This document shows positions 1-5,048 of a stretch of DNA of 5,048 nt, one piece after another. The notes beneath the pieces are model-generated. The model was not told where the DNA came from, searched no databases, and was given only the letters and a program-made list of their open reading frames with translations. Both the position numbers and the translations under genes were made by a program. The stretch is from an uncultured Azospirillum sp. (lineage in GTDB: Bacteria > Pseudomonadota > Alphaproteobacteria > Azospirillales > Azospirillaceae), in assembly GCA_937960755.1 (NCBI GenBank), contig CALGOL010000397.1, positions 1 to 5,048 of the forward strand, in the 5' to 3' direction. Position 1 is the stretch's first letter. Each line of letters begins with the position of its first letter.

Positions 1-3000
1 GCGTCCTCGTCGCAGCCGGCGCCAACTCACTGTTTGCCAGCAGGGAATCGATCAGCCTTCTATCACCCGGATCGCGACGGCGAGACCTTCCCTGATTTGG
101 CGTCTTATCTGGCGTGGAAGGGGATTGATCCCGCCAGCCGGCCGCCGGCGGTGGCGATCCTGTTCCACCAAGCCTATATGGCCGCCGGCCTGACCGGCTT
201 CATCGACGACATGATCGGCCGCGTCGAGGCGGGCGGCGCGGTGGCGCTGCCGCTTTACGTCAACGCGCTGCACAATGGGGAGATCAAGCGGCTGCTGACC
301 GGGCCGGACGGCAAACCCTTCGCCGGGGCGATCATCAGCACGCAAATCATGCTCAACCCCGAAGGCCGCAAGGCCGAGTTTGAAGAACTCGGCGTTCCGG
401 TCTTGCAGGCCATGCCCTACCGCAAGGGGGACGAGGCCGACTGGCGCGCCGATCAAATCGGCCTGACCCCCACCGACGTGCCGTTCTATCTGGCGCAGCC
501 GGAATACGCCGGGGTGATCGACCCGATCATCAGCGCCTACACCCACAAGACCAGCGGCGACGTGGTCGGCGTGCCGGAACAGACCGCCGCGGTGGTCGGC
601 AAGGCTTTGGCGCTGGTCCGCCTGCAACGGCTGGCGCCGGCGGAGCGCAAGGCGGCCTTGTTCTTCTGGAATTACCCGCCGGGGGAAACCAATCTCGGCG
701 CGTCCTTCCTCAACCTGCCGCGCTCGCTGGCGAGCGTCACCCAAGCCATGAAGGCGGAAGGCTACCGCGTCGAGACGCCGGACGCCGAAGCGCTGACCGA
801 CAAGATGCAAGCGCTGCTGGCGCCCTATTACCGCGACGGCCAGTTGCAAAAACTGCTGGACGAGGGCCTTGCCGACGTCCTGCCGATCAAGACCTATCGG
901 AAGTGGTTCGACGCCCTGCCGGAAGCGGCGCGCAAGCCGGTGATCGAGCGTTTCGGCGAACCGGAAAAGTCCTATATGGCGACGACGATCAACGGCGAAG
1001 CGGTGTTCGTCGTGCCGCGGCTCAAGCTCGGCAATCTGGTGGTGCTGCCGCAGCCGCCGCGCGGCGAAAAGCAGGACGACAAGGAAAAGGCGCTCTACCA
1101 CGATGTCCGCGTGCCGCCGTCGCATTTCTATTTGGCGGCCTATCTGTGGGCGCGCCAAGCGTTCGCCGCCGACGCGCTGATCCACTTCGGCACCCACGGC
1201 ACCGAAGAATGGCAGCCGGGCAAGGAGCGCGGGCTTTGGGTTTACGACTATCCCTATCTCGTGCTGGGCGACACGCCGGTATTGTACCCTTATATCGTTG
1301 ATAACATTGGTGAAGCGACGCAGGCCAAGCGCCGCGGCCGCGCCGTCGTCGTCTCGCACAACACCCCGTCCTTCGCGCCGGCTGGGCTGCATGGCGAAAT
1401 CAACCGCCTGCATGACCTGCTGCATAGCTGGCTGGCGATGGACGAAGGCGAGGTCAAAGCCAAGACCAAAGACGACATCGTCGCATCGGTGCTGGCGGAA
1501 AACATGCATCGCGACATGGGCTGGGACGAGGCGCGGGTGAAGGCCGACTTCCGCGCCTTCGCCGACCTGCTGCATGTTCATCTGCATGAACTAGCCTTGC
1601 ATAACCAGCCCTTGGGGCTGGCGACCTTCGGCCAACCGGCGGAAGACGATTTGCGGCTGTTCACCGTCATGCAGATGCTGGGCATGCCCTTGCTGCAAGC
1701 GCTGTCGCCCGACGATCCGGAAGAAATGGTCGTCACCGACTATCAGAAGATGAAGGACACCGCGGCCTGGGCGACGCTCGACAAGCATGTTCGCCAGGGC
1801 GAAGCCTTTGACGGCGGCGGCGCGCTGAAGGCGTTGCTCGACAAGGGCCGCGGCTATTGGCTGGCGCTGTCGGACAACCGCGAAAACGCCGGCCTGCTGG
1901 CGGGGCTTGCCGGCCGTCACATCCCGGTGAGCTACGGCGGCGATCCGATCAAGAACCCTGACAGCCTGCCCACCGGGCGCAACCTCTACGCCTTCGACCC
2001 GTCCAAGGTTCCGACCAGGCAAGCGTGGGCGGCGGGTTGGGAGGCGGCGGAAAAGCTGCTGGCCCAGCACAAGGAAACCCACGGCAAATACCCGGAAAAG
2101 CTGGCTTTCACCTTGTGGTCGGTGGAGACCATGCGCCAATTCGGCATGCTGGAGGCGCAGGCGCTGGCGGTCATGGGCTTCCGCCCGGTGTGGGGGCAGG
2201 GCGACCGGGTGGTCGGCGTCGAGCCGATCCCGGCGGCGGAATTGAAGCGGCCGCGGGTGGATGCGGTGATTTCCGCCACCGGGCTCTATCGCGACCATTT
2301 CCCGCTGGTCATCAAGCATCTGGCTGACGCCGCTCAAAAGGCCGGCGAGTTGGACGAGCCCGGCAATCCCATCGCCGCCAACACCCGCGCCATTGAAAGC
2401 ACGCTGCTGGGGCAGGGGGTGGCCGCCGCCGACGCCAAGCGGCTGGCGCAGACCCGGGTTTACTCCTCGCAGTCCGGGGCTTACGGCACGGGGTTGGACG
2501 ACGCGACGCTGGCCACCGACACCTGGGGGCGCACCGCGGGCGGCAAGGAGGACCACAAGCAAGGCGACGCCAAGCTGGCTAATCTCTACCTGTCGCGCAT
2601 GCAGTTCGCCTATGGCCCGGATGAGGACAAATGGGGCGAAAAGCCGCCGGTCAACGCCTACGCCGAGCACTTGAAGGGGGTGGAGGGGGCCTTGCTGTCC
2701 CGTTCCTCCAACCTCTACGGCATGCTGACCACCGATGATCCGTTCCAGTATCTCGGCGGGCTGAGCTTGGCGGTGCGCCATCTCGGCGGCAAATCGCCGG
2801 AGCTTTACATCTCCAACCTGCGGGAAACCGGCAATCCGCGGGTGGAATCCGCCGCCGGCTTCATGGCGAAGGAACTGAAGGCGCGCTACTTCCATTCCAA
2901 TTGGATCAGCCACATGCAGAAGGAAGGCTATTCCGGCACGCTGGAGATCCTTGGCACGGTCAACAACCTGTGGGGCTGGCAGGCGGTGGCGCCGGAAACC

Positions 3001-3537
3001 GTGCGCGACGACCAATGGAACGAGATGAAAGCGGTCTACGTCGACGATAAATACAATCTCGGCGTCAAGGAGTGGTTCGAGAAGGAAAACCCCGCCGCCC
3101 AGGCGCAAATCATCGAACGGATGCTGGAAGCGGCGCGCAAGGAATATTGGGCGGCCGACGCCAAGGACGTGGCGCAACTGGCGCAGCGCTGGCAGGAACT
3201 GGCGGAAAAATACGACGTGCGCAGCGAGAACAAGCTGTTCCAGGAATATGTCGCTGCGGCCGCCGCCCCCGGCTTTGGGCTTAGCGCCGCATCGCCGCCG
3301 CCGGAAGCTGCGCCGCAAGAACCGCAGCCGCCGCAAGAAACCGCCGCCCAGCAACCGCCGACGCAACAGGTGCAGGGGCAAAAGCTGGAGTTGCAGCCCG
3401 CCGCCGCGCCGCCGCCGTCCCTCGACCTGTTCACCCTCCTGTCGATGCTGGGGGCCGGGCTGGTGGTCGCCGGGGCCTTCGCCGCCGGGGCGCTGCGGCA
3501 GGGGATGCTTAATCCGCCGGCGCCAAGCTCAAGTTGA
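1..3537 (+). CDS. cobN: CobN/BchH-family metallochelatase large subunit with C-terminal membrane anchor (HmuS-like), 5' partial
   Basis: The frame is open from the left edge to a TGA at 3535-3537, giving 1178 visible residues. The first possible start is a TTG at 34, but the sequence opens at the YHPD element that in CobN proteins lies well inside the chain, so the true start is upstream and perhaps 150-250 residues are missing. Family hallmarks, numbered in the visible fragment: HFGTHGTEEW followed by PGK (395-408), DNIGEATQAKRR, LPTGRN (656-661), a GAYGTG glycine motif (826-831), NLRETGNPR (939-947) and HSNWISHMQKEGYSG (from 965). The family binds a tetrapyrrole and inserts, or in HmuS-type members is proposed to remove, the metal. 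Unlike soluble CobN it ends in a Pro/Gln-rich linker (about 1095-1140), a hydrophobic helix (1141-1165) and a short Arg-containing tail, which suggests membrane tethering. With the ExbB-like and DUF2149 genes downstream, this fits the HmuS-like branch better than aerobic B12 cobaltochelatase. Family assignment is firm; substrate and direction are inferred. Confidence 0.9.
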   Translation, partial: ASSSQPAPTHCLPAGNRSAFYHPDRDGETFPDLASYLAWKGIDPASRPPAVAILFHQAYMAAGLTGFIDDMIGRVEAGGAVALPLYVNALHNGEIKRLLTGPDGKPFAGAIISTQIMLNPEGRKAEFEELGVPVLQAMPYRKGDEADWRADQIGLTPTDVPFYLAQPEYAGVIDPIISAYTHKTSGDVVGVPEQTAAVVGKALALVRLQRLAPAERKAALFFWNYPPGETNLGASFLNLPRSLASVTQAMKAEGYRVETPDAEALTDKMQALLAPYYRDGQLQKLLDEGLADVLPIKTYRKWFDALPEAARKPVIERFGEPEKSYMATTINGEAVFVVPRLKLGNLVVLPQPPRGEKQDDKEKALYHDVRVPPSHFYLAAYLWARQAFAADALIHFGTHGTEEWQPGKERGLWVYDYPYLVLGDTPVLYPYIVDNIGEATQAKRRGRAVVVSHNTPSFAPAGLHGEINRLHDLLHSWLAMDEGEVKAKTKDDIVASVLAENMHRDMGWDEARVKADFRAFADLLHVHLHELALHNQPLGLATFGQPAEDDLRLFTVMQMLGMPLLQALSPDDPEEMVVTDYQKMKDTAAWATLDKHVRQGEAFDGGGALKALLDKGRGYWLALSDNRENAGLLAGLAGRHIPVSYGGDPIKNPDSLPTGRNLYAFDPSKVPTRQAWAAGWEAAEKLLAQHKETHGKYPEKLAFTLWSVETMRQFGMLEAQALAVMGFRPVWGQGDRVVGVEPIPAAELKRPRVDAVISATGLYRDHFPLVIKHLADAAQKAGELDEPGNPIAANTRAIESTLLGQGVAAADAKRLAQTRVYSSQSGAYGTGLDDATLATDTWGRTAGGKEDHKQGDAKLANLYLSRMQFAYGPDEDKWGEKPPVNAYAEHLKGVEGALLSRSSNLYGMLTTDDPFQYLGGLSLAVRHLGGKSPELYISNLRETGNPRVESAAGFMAKELKARYFHSNWISHMQKEGYSGTLEILGTVNNLWGWQAVAPETVRDDQWNEMKAVYVDDKYNLGVKEWFEKENPAAQAQIIERMLEAARKEYWAADAKDVAQLAQRWQELAEKYDVRSENKLFQEYVAAAAAPGFGLSAASPPPEAAPQEPQPPQETAAQQPPTQQVQGQKLELQPAAAPPPSLDLFTLLSMLGAGLVVAGAFAAGALRQGMLNPPAPSSS

Positions 3538-3545
3538 GGAGAAAT

Positions 3546-3679
3546 AACCTCTCCCCCCTGGGGAGAGGTCGGAACCGCAGGTTCCGGGTGAGGGGGCGTT
3601 ACGGCTGGAAGGCCGGAAAAGTCATGAATTGGCGACGTTCTCCCCCTCACCCAACCCTCTCCCCTGGGGGGAGAGGGTT
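3546..3679. repeat. Composite intergenic inverted repeat of C/G-rich palindromes (REP/MITE-like)
   Basis: This element fills most of the gap between the chelatase gene and the ExbB-like gene. The left half holds a palindrome with 10-base arms (3547-3556 and 3560-3569, loop CCT), a small hairpin GGAACC-GCA-GGTTCC (3571-3585) and then GGGTGAGGGGG (3586-3596). The right half holds CCCCCTCACCC (3642-3652), the exact reverse complement of that 11-mer, and a palindrome with perfect 12-base arms AACCCTCTCCCC / GGGGAGAGGGTT (3653-3664 and 3668-3679, loop TGG). The two halves are therefore inverted copies of one unit around a 45-base unique core (3597-3641). Such C/T-rich double palindromes are familiar as dispersed intergenic repeats in high-GC proteobacteria. 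As RNA it could fold into strong hairpins between the two cistrons and alter relative expression. No run of T follows, so a classical terminator is not supported. Confidence 0.8.
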
Positions 3680-3714
3680 TCACCTAGCCTTATCACAAGC
3701 AAAGCGAACGCCGC

Positions 3715-4263
3715 ATGTCCGTGCAAATCCTTATCGAAAACGCGCTTTACCACGCCTCGCAGCTTTTCTTGCTGCCGGTGCTGCTGCTGGTGATCGCGCT
3801 CGCCATTTATTCCTTCTATGCGCTGGGGGTCTTCACCCGGCAGGCGATGCAGCGCCGCGGCGGCGACGCGCGGGGCTTCGATCTGCTGGCGACATGGCGA
3901 AACGATCACGCGCTCAGCCCGACCGCGCTGGAGACCATCGCCTTCAAGCGGCTGGAAGGCGCCCGGCTCGCCACCCGCATCGCCCCAATGCTGGGGCTGG
4001 TGGCGACGATGATCCCGATGGGGCCGGCGTTGAAGTCGCTGGCCGACGGCAAGCTGGAGGCGGTGAGCGCTAATCTGACCGTGGCGTTCTCCGCCGTCAT
4101 ACTGGCGCTGATCGCCGCCTCCATCACCTATTTCACCGTCAACGTGCGGCGGCGCTGGTACGCCGAAGAATTGATGATGATCGAAAAGGAACGCCTCGCC
4201 CCCGCCAATCAGACCGAAATGGCGCAGGCGGCGCATGGTCTGGCGCAGGAGGCGGCGGAATGA
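3715..4263 (+). CDS. MotA/TolQ/ExbB-type proton-channel family protein
   Basis: The product is 182 residues with the three-helix pattern of ExbB/TolQ. Helix 1 lies at about residues 17-40 after a short N-terminus. A cytoplasmic stretch (about 41-85) with several Arg residues follows. Helix 2 carries the family's APMLGL motif (90-95) and continues to MGPAL. Helix 3 spans about 121-143 (NLTVAFSAVILALIAAS) and ends at a basic RRRW cluster. ExbB-type proteins form the pentameric inner-membrane channel that converts proton flow into mechanical work with an ExbD-like partner. The ATG at 3715 is chosen because an in-frame TAG at 3685-3687 excludes an earlier start; I see no strong Shine-Dalgarno before it. 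Its stop overlaps the start of the DUF2149 gene by ATGA, implying translational coupling. At this locus it probably powers the CobN-like protein rather than a TonB, since no tonB is visible; that role is inferred. Confidence 0.87.
   Translation: MSVQILIENALYHASQLFLLPVLLLVIALAIYSFYALGVFTRQAMQRRGGDARGFDLLATWRNDHALSPTALETIAFKRLEGARLATRIAPMLGLVATMIPMGPALKSLADGKLEAVSANLTVAFSAVILALIAASITYFTVNVRRRWYAEELMMIEKERLAPANQTEMAQAAHGLAQEAAE
4247..4252 (+). promoter_or_regulatory. Shine-Dalgarno AGGAGG for the DUF2149 gene
   Basis: AGGAGG lies inside the last codons of the ExbB-like gene, seven bases before the ATG at 4260. It is the best ribosome-binding site in the window and, with the ATGA overlap, fixes the start of the DUF2149 gene. 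Confidence 0.75.
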
Positions 4264-4571
4264 GCCTGAAACTGCTGGAAGAGGCCGAATCCGACGATCC
4301 CATCCTGTCGGTGGTCAATTTGATCGACGTCTTTCTCGTCATCATCGCCGCACTTTTGTTGACGGTGGCGGCCAACCCGATCAACCCGTTCACCAATGAA
4401 AAGGTCACCGTCATCAAGAACCCCGGTCAGCCGACTATGGAGATCGTGGTCAAGGACGGCGAAAAGCTGGAGCGCTACAAATCGTCGGGGGCCATCGGCC
4501 AGGGCGAAGGCGCGAAAGCCGGCGTCGCCTATCGGCTGAAAGACGGCTCGATGGTCTACGTGCCGGAGTAA
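4260..4571 (+). CDS. DUF2149 family protein, ExbD-like single-span membrane protein
   Basis: The product is 103 residues. A short acidic N-terminus (EEAESDDP, residues 7-14) precedes one hydrophobic helix at about 18-38 that starts VVNLIDVFLVII, with an Asp at residue 23. The rest is a small soluble domain rich in Lys, Gly and Val that ends VYVPE. This is the architecture of DUF2149 proteins, which are typically encoded beside CobN-like and ExbB-like genes. The NLIDVFLV stretch closely resembles the membrane segment of ExbD/TolR, where a conserved Asp takes part in proton conduction. By analogy the N-terminus would be cytoplasmic and the C-terminal domain periplasmic, where it could contact the chelatase. 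The ATGA overlap with the ExbB-like gene and the AGGAGG site indicate coupled synthesis of the pair. The family call is good; the ExbD-like mechanism is inferred from the motif. Confidence 0.82.
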   Translation: MSLKLLEEAESDDPILSVVNLIDVFLVIIAALLLTVAANPINPFTNEKVTVIKNPGQPTMEIVVKDGEKLERYKSSGAIGQGEGAKAGVAYRLKDGSMVYVPE

Positions 4572-4608
4572 TCCGGCGGGGGTCTACGTGCCGGAATAAT
4601 CCGGCGGG
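4553..4608 (+). repeat. 28-base tandem duplication covering the stop codon of the DUF2149 gene
   Basis: Units 4553-4580 and 4581-4608 match at 27 of 28 positions; the only difference is G4568 versus A4596. The first unit encodes the last residues VYVPE and the TAA stop. The second repeats the same text out of frame (shift of 28 bases) downstream of the stop. This looks like a recent slippage or local duplication event that left the protein intact. Confidence 0.9.
4562..4605 (+). other. Pair of stop-codon hairpins at the 3' end of the operon
   Basis: GCCGGA-GTAA-TCCGGC (4562-4577) is a perfect 6-bp stem whose tetraloop, GUAA in RNA, is of GNRA type and contains the UAA stop codon. The duplicated unit gives a second copy, GCCGGA-ATAA-TCCGGC (4590-4605). 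No T tract follows either stem, so these are not standard intrinsic terminators; they could protect the 3' end of the transcript or be incidental. Confidence 0.45.
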
Positions 4609-4620
4609 TCGCCTGCGACA

Positions 4621-4665
4621 ATAAGGAAACGTTTAAAATACCTTTCGTTCAGCGCTGGTTCATGT
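4621..4665 (+). promoter_or_regulatory. AT-rich leader, possible promoter or operator of the DUF2946 gene
   Basis: In otherwise GC-rich DNA, 4621-4650 is distinctly AT-rich. It contains the perfect 8-base palindrome AAACGTTT (4627-4634), a -10-like TAAAAT (4634-4639) and, further on, the palindrome CAGCGCTG (4650-4657). No convincing -35 hexamer lies at the standard distance and I cannot match a Fur, Irr or RirA box. The position suits a promoter for the following gene, but the call rests on base composition and location. Confidence 0.25.
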
Positions 4666-4677
4666 ATGTATGGCGGT

Positions 4678-5048
4678 ATGCAAAAACGCTTCGCATATCG
4701 GCCATGCGGCTGGCATTGGCGACGTTTGCGCCGGGTCGGGGTGCTGGCCGGCGCGGCGGCGTTTTTGCTGCAAATGCTGACGTGGTCGGTTTACGCCCCC
4801 GCCATGGCCGTGGGCGGCGATACGGTGATGATCTGCACCATGGACGGCATGACCGAGGTCGTCATCGGCCCCGATGGCCAGCCGGTCAGCCCGGATAAGA
4901 CTAAAACCGATTCCAAGCATTGCGGTTTCTGCCTGCTGGCCAACGGTCTGGCGACGCCGCCCTTGCCGGCGGTCGTGTCGCCGCCGGTCAAATTGGCGCA
5001 CAGCGGCGCCGAGGCTTGGCGGCCTACCCAGGCGGCGCTGCTGACGTA
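4678..5048 (+). CDS. DUF2946-type small exported Cys/His protein, 3' partial
   Basis: The frame is open from the ATG at 4678 to the right edge (123 complete codons), with no stop seen. An in-frame ATG at 4666 would add four residues; neither start has a clear Shine-Dalgarno. The N-terminus is strongly basic (Arg at 4, 8, 15, 16, 18, 19), followed by a hydrophobic core VLAGAAAFLLQMLTW (22-36) and small residues around APAMA (40-44), fitting a signal peptide or signal anchor. The mature part shows MICTMDG (Cys53) and then HCGFCLLA (His81, Cys82, Cys85). A Cys in the first strand followed by an HCxxC cluster is the pattern I associate with DUF2946 proteins, which often sit beside TonB-dependent receptor and metal-handling genes. 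The Cys/His set suggests metal or haem contact in the periplasm. Molecular function is not known to me. It is separated from the DUF2149 gene by about 106 bases and probably has its own promoter. Confidence 0.7.
   Translation, partial: MQKRFAYRPCGWHWRRLRRVGVLAGAAAFLLQMLTWSVYAPAMAVGGDTVMICTMDGMTEVVIGPDGQPVSPDKTKTDSKHCGFCLLANGLATPPLPAVVSPPVKLAHSGAEAWRPTQAALLT

Noticed and set aside
52..1587. Long antisense open frame of 511 codons, and a similar one at 1591-3381
   Set aside because: Both lie wholly opposite the chelatase gene, have Arg/His/Gln-rich low-complexity translations and show no recognisable domain. Long antisense frames are expected in high-GC DNA.
3547..3569. Intrinsic terminator directly after the chelatase stop codon
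   Set aside because: The stem is strong but is followed by TCGGAACC with no T tract, and the structure is explained by the composite repeat family.
3546..3679. CRISPR array or riboswitch in the 177-base gap
   Set aside because: There are only two inverted units with no regular direct repeats or spacers, and no recognisable cobalamin riboswitch B12-box.
3534..4073. Plus-strand frame of 179 codons starting at the end of the chelatase gene
   Set aside because: It reads through the palindromic repeat and then out of frame through the ExbB-like gene; the translation has no family features.
4615..4639. Sigma-70 promoter formed by GCGACA and TAAAAT
   Set aside because: The spacing is only 13 bases and the -35 matches four of six positions, so it is reported only as a low-confidence AT-rich leader.
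4662..4898. Plus-strand frame of 78 codons starting at the ATG at 4662
   Set aside because: It overlaps the DUF2946-type frame. Only the frame from 4666/4678 gives a signal peptide, the Cys53 and HCxxC motifs, and stays open to the edge.

Overview
The window is high-GC, densely coding bacterial DNA with every supported gene on the + strand. Codon use and protein style suggest an alphaproteobacterium, perhaps Rhodospirillales (Magnetospirillum or Azospirillum-like). That placement is a judgement from general appearance, not from a marker gene.

Layout: (1) positions 1-3537 carry the 3' part of a very large CobN/BchH-family metallochelatase subunit whose 5' end lies outside the window. It ends in a Pro/Gln-rich linker and a single C-terminal membrane helix. 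(2) A 177-base gap (3538-3714) is largely filled by a composite inverted repeat of C/G-rich palindromes, typical of dispersed proteobacterial intergenic repeats. (3) Positions 3715-4263 encode a three-helix MotA/TolQ/ExbB-type protein, overlapping by ATGA with (4) a 103-residue DUF2149-type protein (4260-4571) that resembles a minimal ExbD, with an Asp in its only membrane helix. (5) The 3' end of that gene, stop codon included, is tandemly duplicated (28-base unit, 27/28 identical), and each copy forms a stop-codon-containing hairpin. (6) After an AT-rich leader, a small exported Cys/His protein of DUF2946 type begins at about 4678 and runs off the right edge.

Working model: the membrane-tethered CobN-like protein, the ExbB-like channel and the ExbD-like DUF2149 protein form one functional unit. 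It resembles the HmuS-type (CobN-like) modules associated with haem or metallo-tetrapyrrole uptake in other bacteria, rather than the soluble, ATP-driven CobN-CobS-CobT cobaltochelatase. No CobS/CobT-like AAA+ partner is visible here. The attractive inference is that a proton-motive-force motor, instead of ATP hydrolysis, drives metal insertion into or removal from a tetrapyrrole at the membrane. The DUF2946 protein fits a metal-uptake neighbourhood. The functional coupling is inferred from gene order and motifs only.
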